A stretch of DNA of 50,696 bases from Candidatus Woesebacteria bacterium GW2011_GWA1_39_21. Its GTDB lineage: Bacteria > Patescibacteriota > Microgenomatia > UBA8517. The notes beneath the pieces were generated by a model. The model saw nothing but the letters and a program-made list of their open reading frames with translations, was not told the DNA's origin and searched no databases. Made by a program: the position numbers and the translations under genes. Where the stretch lies: assembly GCA_000993685.1 (NCBI GenBank), contig LBWP01000007.1:1-50696 (forward strand). The letters are read 5' to 3'. This document shows positions 44,677 to 50,696 of the stretch, piece after piece (within the stretch, counting starts at the first letter, position 1; every line of letters begins with the position of its first letter).

Positions 44677-45639
44677 ATGTTGAATGCTCTATTTACAGAA
44701 TGTTTCCTCTCCAAGTCAGACGTTAGAAAATTAGGTAGACATGGTGTGAAAATTATAGAAGCTTCAGGGAATTTAGATGAATCTGAAATAATAAAAAAAT
44801 TAAAAGATATTGATATATATATTATTGGAGGTACAGATAAGGCTACAGAGAATGTTATTAAAAATACAAATCTGAAATTAATTATATTTTATGGGACCGG
44901 GTATGAAAACCATATTGACATAAACGCAGCTTCTCATAAAGGTATTCAAGCGGCTAACACCCCAAAGGCAAATGCATATACTGTTGCTGAGCATTGTGTG
45001 GCACTAATTTTGGATGCGGTGAAGCAAATTACATATTTAAATAATTCTTCCAAGTTAGGAATTTGGCGCCAACGAGAAGCGTGGAATTTAGAAAATAAGA
45101 CTTTAGGTATTGTAGGAATGGGAACTATTGGCGGATGTGTCGCGCGAATTATGAAAAATGGTTTTGGGATGAAAGTGATTTATAACAATCGTGGTAAGAG
45201 GGAAGATTTAGAAAAACAACTAGACGCTCACAAAGTTGATCTTCAAACTTTGTTAAAAACTTCAGATGTTGTAAGCGTTAATGCTTCTTACAGCGATGAA
45301 AGTGTGGAAATATTGAATGCTAATAATTTGGGTCTTGTTAAAAAGGGTGCAGTGTTGGTTTGTACCTCAAGAGCGGAGCTGATTGACCCCAGGGCTTTGA
45401 AAAAGGCATTAACACGGGGCAATTTATCCTGTGCGGCTTTTGATTCTTATTACAAAGAACCCCTTCCTTCGAAAAATGATGATAAATGGGGGTTACTTTC
45501 ATTCCCCGATAATAAGTTTATTATCACACCTCACACTGCTTACGGATCTAGAGAGGCGATTGAAAATATGAATCGGATGGTAATTGATAATTTAATTAGT
45601 TTCATTAAGACAGGTCAGCCGAAATATAAAGTTACTTAA
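44677..45639 (+). CDS. D-2-hydroxyacid dehydrogenase (NAD-dependent, SerA/LdhA superfamily)
   Basis: A 320-residue enzyme. The NAD-binding motif is GIVGMGTIGG (GMGTIG at 147-152), and the catalytic triad is visible as R232 (CTSRAELID), E261 (KEP) and H286 (TPHTAY). It interconverts 2-oxo acids and D-2-hydroxy acids. Its ATG follows the aminotransferase stop after one base, so the two are surely co-expressed and could act in sequence: oxidation of a hydroxy acid to an oxo acid, then transamination (as SerA and SerC do), or the reverse. The actual substrate is unknown. Confidence 0.85.
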   Translation: MLNALFTECFLSKSDVRKLGRHGVKIIEASGNLDESEIIKKLKDIDIYIIGGTDKATENVIKNTNLKLIIFYGTGYENHIDINAASHKGIQAANTPKANAYTVAEHCVALILDAVKQITYLNNSSKLGIWRQREAWNLENKTLGIVGMGTIGGCVARIMKNGFGMKVIYNNRGKREDLEKQLDAHKVDLQTLLKTSDVVSVNASYSDESVEILNANNLGLVKKGAVLVCTSRAELIDPRALKKALTRGNLSCAAFDSYYKEPLPSKNDDKWGLLSFPDNKFIITPHTAYGSREAIENMNRMVIDNLISFIKTGQPKYKVT

Positions 45640-45665
45640 TGTTTTAGGGTAATAATAATTGTTAC

Positions 45666-45674
45666 TGTTATAAT
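45666..45674 (+). promoter_or_regulatory. Extended -10 promoter for the SDR gene
   Basis: TGT-TATAAT (hexamer 45669-45674), a full consensus extended -10, lies six bases before the ATG at 45681. No Shine-Dalgarno site lies between, so the mRNA would start at the start codon. Confidence 0.5.
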
Positions 45675-45680
45675 TGAATT

Positions 45681-46427
45681 ATGGATCTTTCAGGGAAAAC
45701 AGTTTGCATAATTGGAGCGACGGGTGGAATCGGCAGGGAAGTTGCGCGTGTCATGGCGAAGCGCAAGGCAAATCTAATTTTTGTTTCTAGAAAGATGAAC
45801 TCAATGGATGTTTTGGAAAATGAATTGAAGGAAGAAAACATCAAGATTGGTAAGTACACGTGCGATTTAACTGATCCGAAGTCTATAGAAAAATTGGCGA
45901 AAGAAATTTCAAGAGATTACAAATCTGTCGATGTACTTTTCCACCTAGCTGGTGTGGGAATATATAAAAAATTATCTGAAATAAGTTTTGAAGAATGGGA
46001 GATGTCGATGGATATAAATGTTGCTTCAGCTTTTTATTCCATCCAGAAACTTTTACCGCTTCTGGAAAAATCTGAGAAAGTTTATGTTATTGCAAGTGGA
46101 TCTGGAATGGGTAAGGTTGCCCTTTCGGGGCGTCTGGCATATTGTGCGAGTAAATTTGCGCTTCGAGGTTTAATGCTCTCGCTGGCTAAAGAATACAGAA
46201 AAACACATATTCACTTTGTCCATCTGACATTAGGTTCTGTGCTAACATCATTCGGACCGCTCTCCCTCGCCCGCAAAATAAGAAAACACAGAGAGGGTAA
46301 GGGATATCTGGATCCGGGATGGCTGGCAAACCATATCGCTACAAGACTTGAAAACGAATCACTGGAAGAAGAAACTCCAATTTATCCACGACACTATTTT
46401 TCTGAAAGTAAAAAGGACATCAGGTGA
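45681..46427 (+). CDS. Short-chain dehydrogenase/reductase (SDR)
   Basis: A 248-residue classical SDR: cofactor loop GATGGIG (12-18), CDLTDP, N113, serine in VIASGSG (139-141), and the catalytic pair Y154 and K158 in YCASK. The usual NNAG is replaced by HLAG. The basic residue in VSRK after strand 2 suggests NADP(H). It could reduce a keto-sugar or a lipid; the substrate is unknown. It has its own extended -10 and is followed 23 bases later by a GT4 gene, also with a -10. Confidence 0.8.
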   Translation: MDLSGKTVCIIGATGGIGREVARVMAKRKANLIFVSRKMNSMDVLENELKEENIKIGKYTCDLTDPKSIEKLAKEISRDYKSVDVLFHLAGVGIYKKLSEISFEEWEMSMDINVASAFYSIQKLLPLLEKSEKVYVIASGSGMGKVALSGRLAYCASKFALRGLMLSLAKEYRKTHIHFVHLTLGSVLTSFGPLSLARKIRKHREGKGYLDPGWLANHIATRLENESLEEETPIYPRHYFSESKKDIR

Positions 46428-46438
46428 TGTTTTTGGTG

Positions 46439-46444
46439 TAAAAT
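46439..46444 (+). promoter_or_regulatory. Candidate -10 element before the GT4 at 46451
   Basis: TAAAAT lies six bases before the ATG at 46451, in the short gap after the SDR gene. No clear -35. Confidence 0.35.
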
Positions 46445-46450
46445 ATCTTC

Positions 46451-47569
46451 ATGAGGGTGGCAATTGATAGTGGTCCTCTGACAGGTGGGCATTCTGTGCG
46501 TGGTGTGGGTGTTTCGGTTAGGGGGTTGATCGACGCGCTTCATAAATTTAACACCGACAAGAATGTGGTTGTCGAAGCGGTGGATTTTTTCCAAGCTGAT
46601 TTAAATGACTTTGATATCCTTCACTATACCAGCTTCAATCCTTACTTTTTAAATATACCGCGTATTGGGTTTGCTGGTAAAAAAGTGATCCTCACAATTC
46701 ACGATCTGATTCCTCTACTTTATAGAAACCATTATCGCCAAGGAATTAGAGGTGCAGTTAAATTTCTTATAAATAAATTGCTTGTTGGCCAGGTAGACAA
46801 AGTAATTAGTGTATCTGAAACATCAAAAAAGGACATTGTTAGATTTTTGGGTATTAATGAAAAAAAGGTTGAAGTTATCTACTGGGGGGTGGACTTGCGC
46901 TTTCGAAAAATTAACGATAAGGAAAAACTGGCAAAAGTAGCAAAGGTCTATAGATTACCAAATAAGTTTATTCTCTATGTGGGTGATGTTAACTACAACA
47001 AAAATCTTTCAACACTGGTGGAGGCAAGCAGAATTGTAAAGTTGCCATTGGTAATTGTAGGAAAACAAGCGGCAGCAATTGATGAGCTGATAAAAAACAA
47101 TCTCTCACGCCAGAGCGGATTTAGAGACAAAGCTAGAGAAATTTTAGGGATAACACATCCTGAAATCGCGCATTTGACTGAACTTTTGTACCGCATAAAC
47201 TCCAATCGGGTATTAACAACGGGTTTTGTTCCTGCGAACGACTTGGTTGCGATTATGAATTTGGCTAGTGTCTATTGCCAGCCTTCATACTACGAGGGCT
47301 TTGGTTTGCCTGTTTTAGAAGCATTCGCTTGCGAAACCCCGGTTGTAATTTCAAAAACTCAGGCCCTTGTCGAGATTGCGGGTGGATCCGCGGCTGTTGC
47401 AAAACCAAACTCAGCTGGCGATTTTGCTAATAAAATTTCCTTTTCACTGAAGGATTCTTCTGACAGGCTACGAATGATTAGGGCTGGGAGTAAAAGGGTG
47501 AAACAGTTTACGTGGCGAGAAACGGCTGAAAAAACGGTCAAGTTGTACAAAAGCTTATCAGAGATTTAA
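46451..47569 (+). CDS. GT4 family glycosyltransferase (mannosyltransferase-like)
   Basis: A 372-residue GT-B enzyme. The N-terminal domain has GVGVSVRGLIDAL and LTIHDLIPLLY (H84, D85). The C-terminal domain has FILYVGDVNYNKNLSTLVEA (K184 region) and YYEGFGLPVLEAFACETPVV with the ExxxxxxxE pair E282 and E290. The SVSETSKKDI and VIYWGVD motifs are usual for mannosyltransferases in O-antigen clusters. It acts on the cytoplasmic side. The ATG follows a TAAAAT hexamer by six bases. Confidence 0.85.
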   Translation: MRVAIDSGPLTGGHSVRGVGVSVRGLIDALHKFNTDKNVVVEAVDFFQADLNDFDILHYTSFNPYFLNIPRIGFAGKKVILTIHDLIPLLYRNHYRQGIRGAVKFLINKLLVGQVDKVISVSETSKKDIVRFLGINEKKVEVIYWGVDLRFRKINDKEKLAKVAKVYRLPNKFILYVGDVNYNKNLSTLVEASRIVKLPLVIVGKQAAAIDELIKNNLSRQSGFRDKAREILGITHPEIAHLTELLYRINSNRVLTTGFVPANDLVAIMNLASVYCQPSYYEGFGLPVLEAFACETPVVISKTQALVEIAGGSAAVAKPNSAGDFANKISFSLKDSSDRLRMIRAGSKRVKQFTWRETAEKTVKLYKSLSEI

Positions 47570-47589
47570 GCTGTAGTGATGAATGTATA

Positions 47590-48738
47590 ATGAACAAAAA
47601 GGAAATAACTACGATCATAACCCTGTTTATTGTCTGGAAACTTGTTGAACTATCCTTTGCAAGTTTAGGCAAATTGTTGTTCCCCCTACAAACTGATTTT
47701 TTAGGAGGAGGACTTCTGAATTATCTGCGCCAGCCATTTTTTTGGAGTGCGATTAATTTTGACGGCGAACACTACCTTGCAATTGCAAGGGAAGGGTACC
47801 TACCACTGACTTATTTTTATTTTCCTCTATACCCACTGATAATCAGATCTTTTTCTCTGGCAATTGGAGGGAGTTATATTTCTTACGCCGTCTCAGGACT
47901 TTTTATATCAAATATTTTACTTCTTGTTGGTCTTTTCGGGCTGTATAAATTGGGACAAATGTTTTTTGACACTAGACAAGTGATGTTATCGATTGTGTTA
48001 ATACTCGTTTTTCCGACAGCGTTTTTTTTAGGAGCTTATTATAATGAAACACTATTTTTTGCATTGGCTGTTTGGAGTTTCTATTTCTCTTTAAAAAGAC
48101 GTTGGTTATTTTCATTTGCATTGTGTGGGATGGCAACGGCCACCAGGCTTGTTGGCGTTGCTCTGGCAATATCTCTGATATATGAATATCTGATCGAAAA
48201 CAAAAAGAAAATTATAACTTTGACGTCGTTTTTATATTCCGCTCTGCCGGTATTGGGAATAGTTTGTTATTCTACGTATCTGCAAATTTCAACCGGGGAT
48301 TTTCTTGCCTTTATTCACAACATTGAAATTTTTGGAGGTCAACGGACATCAAAAATTGTTTTACTGCCACAGGTTTTTTATCGTTATTTTTTTAAGATCA
48401 TCCCCGCGGTTAATTATTCTTATTTTCCACAGGTTTATGTAACATTTTTAGAATTGGCGGTGGCGTTATTGTTTTTGCTTGCAGGTTACTTTGTTTACAA
48501 AAAAATGAAGATGAGTTTTTTTATTTTCTACATACTTGCGTATTTAATCCCAACATTCTCGGGCAGTTTTTCGTCGCTGCCGCGTTATGTCTTAGTCATT
48601 TTTCCAGTTTTTCTTGTTGCTGGATATTACATCTCGATGGTTAGAAATAATTCTATTCGCTATCTAATTTTTTCGTTATTATTATTAAGTAATTTCCTAG
48701 CGCAAGCGTTATTTGTTAGGGGGTATTTTGTGTCATAG
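47590..48738 (+). CDS. GT-C mannosyltransferase-like protein, PIG-V/Gpi18 type
   Basis: A 382-residue membrane protein. The first outer loop has NFDGEHYLAIAREGY (D58), where PIG-V-type enzymes keep the catalytic Asp, then YFPLYPLIIR, ATATRLVGVAL and SSLPRYVLVIFPVF. These are the PIG-V/Gpi18 signatures, in bacteria linked to transfer of mannose-like sugars from polyprenyl phosphate outside the membrane. It differs from the other three Gpi18-related proteins here (no WGQxDS). It starts 20 bases after the GT4 gene. Confidence 0.8.
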   Translation: MNKKEITTIITLFIVWKLVELSFASLGKLLFPLQTDFLGGGLLNYLRQPFFWSAINFDGEHYLAIAREGYLPLTYFYFPLYPLIIRSFSLAIGGSYISYAVSGLFISNILLLVGLFGLYKLGQMFFDTRQVMLSIVLILVFPTAFFLGAYYNETLFFALAVWSFYFSLKRRWLFSFALCGMATATRLVGVALAISLIYEYLIENKKKIITLTSFLYSALPVLGIVCYSTYLQISTGDFLAFIHNIEIFGGQRTSKIVLLPQVFYRYFFKIIPAVNYSYFPQVYVTFLELAVALLFLLAGYFVYKKMKMSFFIFYILAYLIPTFSGSFSSLPRYVLVIFPVFLVAGYYISMVRNNSIRYLIFSLLLLSNFLAQALFVRGYFVS

Positions 48739-48904
48739 CGATTTTTAAAAAAAACGATATATAAATTTTATTGAATTCATCTGCGAAAACCACGGACTTA
48801 AGTCCGTGGATGAAGCAAGAATCCAATCTTGTCGACAAAATACCATGAGCTTTAGCCCGTGGTAGTTTATTTCTATAGCAATTTCTAAAAAAATAGATAT
48901 ATCA
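48735..48904. mobile_element. IS200/IS605-like hairpin element (copy C) flanked by imperfect direct repeats
   Basis: The left hairpin is a perfect 20-nt palindrome, CCACGGACTTAAGTCCGTGG (48790-48809), inside a 42-nt unit shared with 6686-6727. A second, imperfect hairpin with loop TTTA lies at 48843-48862, followed by GGTAGTTTATT as in copy B2. The outer edges carry a direct repeat: 48735-48762 and 48875-48902 agree at about 24 of 28 positions. No open frame of note lies inside. This is the whole gap before the second flippase. Confidence 0.5.
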
Positions 48905-48949
48905 TTATCCTTTCGGGGAAGCTACTGGCTAATGTTTGTAAAGAATGTT

Positions 48950-50122
48950 ATGAAAGAGAAAATAATAAATGCCAACGTCAAGATCTTAAATCATTCGTTT
49001 TCGCCTAAAAAAATTTTTCTCCATCCGCTTTTTTCTGGAAGTTTTTTTATGGTAGTTGGTAGTAACCTGGCCAATTTTTTGGCTTATATCTATCACTTGA
49101 TTTTAGGACGTTTGTTGGGCCCCGACTCCTACGGAGAGCTGGTCGCGACAATTTCGCTTATTGGTCTTATCATGTCGCTGGTATCTTTTTTTGGACTTGT
49201 GATTGTTAAATTTGTTTCTTCTTCTGACAAAAAAGATACTCCGGCGATACTGGAATGGTTTAATAATAAAGTTATAAAAGTTTCCCTTGGCGTGTCTGTA
49301 GTAATTTTATTAATTTCATCTTTTTTGGGAGATTACATACACATTGGGAAAAATATTAGCCTTCTTTTTGCCCCAATTTTATTTTTTTCAATGATTATCT
49401 TTGTTTATAAATCTCTTCTTCAGGGTGTAGTTAAATTTAAAGAAACGGTGATTATTGGCAACATTGAACTGCTTGGTAGGTTGGCGTTTGGTTTAGCTCT
49501 CTACTACTTAGGTTTCGGAGTTTTTGGGGCTATTTTGGGTATGCTTCTTGCTGAAGTAGTTGCACTTGTTCTTTCAAGATTTTTTTTACGCGATATTGGT
49601 TTTGTTAAGAGTGAGGTCAAAAATTTCAATTTTCAGAAAGTATTTTCCTATGCGTTACCCGTTTTTGTGGTTTCTGTTTCATTCACTTCCCTTTTGACTT
49701 CGGATTTAGTTTTGGTCAAACATTTTTTCTCTTCACACGATGCAGGGATCTATGGATCAATTTCGAATTTGGGAAAAGTAATATTTTACGGAACGGCACC
49801 AATCGGGGCAGTGATGTTTCCACTGATTGCAAAGAAAAAATCGACAAATAGCTCCTATCTCGAAGGAGGTAGGTATCTGCTTTTAATGGGACTTTACTTT
49901 GTTATTTACTCACTTGCCAATCTTTTTTCCTCTTTTATGTTATCGATCGACCTAACACGGCCTCTGTTATTGGTTCCTGTGTTTGCCATTATGCAAGTGT
50001 TGATGATCTATCTTTTTCATTCATCTTTTTGGTATGTCATCGGTTCATCGCTTCTGTGTATTTCTTTATTAGTGATTTACTTGGGGCTATACTTTGCATA
50101 TGTTAAGAAAAAAACGTTCTGA
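48950..50122 (+). CDS. Wzx-type oligosaccharide flippase, second copy
   Basis: A 390-residue protein with about 10-12 hydrophobic segments and the PST/MOP opening GSNLANFLAYIYHLILGRLLGPDSYGELVATISLIGL. It is shorter than the flippase at 14270 and not closely similar, so the two probably carry different lipid-linked glycans. The ATG at 48950 was preferred, but 48932 (six residues more) is possible. Its end overlaps the next GT2 by 23 bases. Confidence 0.8.
   Translation: MKEKIINANVKILNHSFSPKKIFLHPLFSGSFFMVVGSNLANFLAYIYHLILGRLLGPDSYGELVATISLIGLIMSLVSFFGLVIVKFVSSSDKKDTPAILEWFNNKVIKVSLGVSVVILLISSFLGDYIHIGKNISLLFAPILFFSMIIFVYKSLLQGVVKFKETVIIGNIELLGRLAFGLALYYLGFGVFGAILGMLLAEVVALVLSRFFLRDIGFVKSEVKNFNFQKVFSYALPVFVVSVSFTSLLTSDLVLVKHFFSSHDAGIYGSISNLGKVIFYGTAPIGAVMFPLIAKKKSTNSSYLEGGRYLLLMGLYFVIYSLANLFSSFMLSIDLTRPLLLVPVFAIMQVLMIYLFHSSFWYVIGSSLLCISLLVIYLGLYFAYVKKKTF
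50088..50093 (+). promoter_or_regulatory. Candidate -10 element before the terminal GT2
   Basis: TATACT lies inside the end of the flippase gene, six bases before the ATG at 50100. No clear -35. Confidence 0.3.
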
Positions 50123-50696
50123 ATCAACTCTTGTATCAATTGTCATCCCTGCCTATAAAGCTGAAAAATTTATTAGGAAGAACCTCTTGCATATTAAGAG
50201 CGTTTTGGATCAGACACGCTACAGCTATGAGTTAATTTGTGTCATTGACGGTATGGTTGATAAAAGTTACGATGTTGCATCGAAAGTTGCGGCAAAATTT
50301 CCTGACAAAATTCGCGTCGTTGGCTATTTGACGAACTTGGGTAAAGGACACGCTGTACGCTACGGAATGGCAAGGGCAAAAGGAGATATTGTTGGCTTTA
50401 TCGACGCGGGTGGGGATTTGGAACCCAACGGAATATCAATACTTCTAGAGCATTTTCAATGGTATGATGCCGATATTATTATTGGTTCAAAAAGACATCC
50501 GGCATCAAAAGTTATTTATCCCTGGCAGAGGAAAGTGGTTTCATTTGTATACCAGATAATCGTAAAGATACTCTTCGGATTGAACGTTAAGGACACTCAG
50601 GTGGGTATTAAATTCTTTAAAAGAGAAGTGTTGGAAAAAGTTATGCCGAGGTTGGTTGTTAAGGCGTTTGCGTTCGATATCGAATTTTTAGCTGTT
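50100..50696 (+). CDS. GT2 glycosyltransferase, polyprenyl-phosphate sugar synthase-like (3' end outside window)
   Basis: The frame runs off the window after 199 codons without a stop. It reads STLVSIVIPAYKAEKFI, ELICVIDGMVDKS, NLGKGHAVRYGMARAKGD, IDAGGD (101-106), GSKRH, and KDTQVGIKFFKREVL, the layout of DPM1-like family 2 enzymes. The metal motif is DAG where relatives have DAD, with a further Asp at D106. The ATG at 50100 lies within the flippase gene and six bases after TATACT. It would be the third lipid-sugar synthase of the window. Confidence 0.75.
   Translation, partial: MLRKKRSESTLVSIVIPAYKAEKFIRKNLLHIKSVLDQTRYSYELICVIDGMVDKSYDVASKVAAKFPDKIRVVGYLTNLGKGHAVRYGMARAKGDIVGFIDAGGDLEPNGISILLEHFQWYDADIIIGSKRHPASKVIYPWQRKVVSFVYQIIVKILFGLNVKDTQVGIKFFKREVLEKVMPRLVVKAFAFDIEFLAV

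Noticed and set aside
47586-47591. TATAAT at the start of the PIG-V-like gene
   Set aside because: It overlaps the ATG at 47590, so it cannot serve that start in the way the other -10 hexamers do, and no later start codon fits.
3973-48904. TnpA, TnpB or IscB remnants inside the hairpin elements
   Set aside because: The interiors are under 150 bases and no HUH or RuvC motif can be read in any frame.
1-50696. Recoding of TGA as an amino acid
   Set aside because: TGA ends many intact full-length genes here (for example at 38982-41438 and 45681-46427) and internal TGA codons are not needed to restore any gene.
1-50696. Oligosaccharyltransferase (STT3/PglB) among the GT-C genes
   Set aside because: No WWDxG motif is seen in any of the large membrane proteins.
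1-50696. CRISPR array, tRNA, rRNA or riboswitch
   Set aside because: No regularly spaced repeats and no recognisable RNA gene were found on either strand; the repeats present are isolated hairpins.

Overview
The window reads as a piece of a bacterial chromosome of the Candidate Phyla Radiation (Patescibacteria), most likely the Microgenomates side. This is an inference. It rests on the AT-rich composition, densely packed and overlapping genes, almost no recognisable Shine-Dalgarno sites, long strings of GT-C membrane glycosyltransferases, and TGA used as a normal stop codon (so not the recoded Gracilibacteria/Absconditabacteria type). No rRNA, tRNA, CRISPR array or intact transposase was seen. 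No stretch longer than 300 bases lacks a gene; the three largest gaps (3950-4182, 6555-6654, 48739-48949) each hold a hairpin repeat of IS200/IS605 type.

Layout. 1-1026: a DHH/DHHA1 phosphoesterase (NrnA-like) split in two by a perfect 11-bp tandem duplication. 1023-3949: two related GT-C proteins, the first broken. 3973-4155: a hairpin element. 4183-6554: a polyprenyl-phosphate-sugar synthase-like GT2 followed by a GT-C. 6559-7146: hairpin elements and the only minus-strand gene, a GreA/GreB-like factor whose C-terminal codons run through a repeat hairpin. 7219-14312: a second GT2 of the same kind, three tandem '6-pyruvoyl-tetrahydropterin synthase related' GT-C proteins and a Gpi18-like GT-C. 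14270-15757: a Wzx-type flippase. 15720-25477: an orphan membrane protein, cytoplasmic GT2 and GT4 enzymes, a small NTP pyrophosphohydrolase, a YfhO-like GT-C and a methyltransferase. 25481-41438: a Gpi18-like GT-C, a GT2 and an ArnT-like GT-C, then another Gpi18-like GT-C, five more ArnT-like GT-C genes in direct tandem and a second YfhO. 41470-47569: an FAD oxidoreductase, a WaaE-like GT2, an aminotransferase, a D-2-hydroxyacid dehydrogenase, an SDR and a GT4. 47590-50696: a PIG-V-like GT-C, a hairpin element, a second flippase and a truncated GT2.

How it may work (inference). The GT2 and GT4 enzymes would build lipid-linked glycans in the cytoplasm and the two flippases would move them across the membrane. 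The DPM1-like GT2 enzymes would charge polyprenyl phosphate with single sugars, which the roughly 19 GT-C proteins would use on the outer face. No sugar-nucleotide pathway, initiating phosphoglycosyltransferase, polymerase, ligase or oligosaccharyltransferase was recognised here, so those steps must be encoded elsewhere.

The most unusual points are the number and tandem repetition of the GT-C genes with a shared C-terminal module, a recurring -10-like hexamer 6-8 nt before start codons that suggests leaderless mRNAs, two freshly broken genes, and the hairpin repeats.
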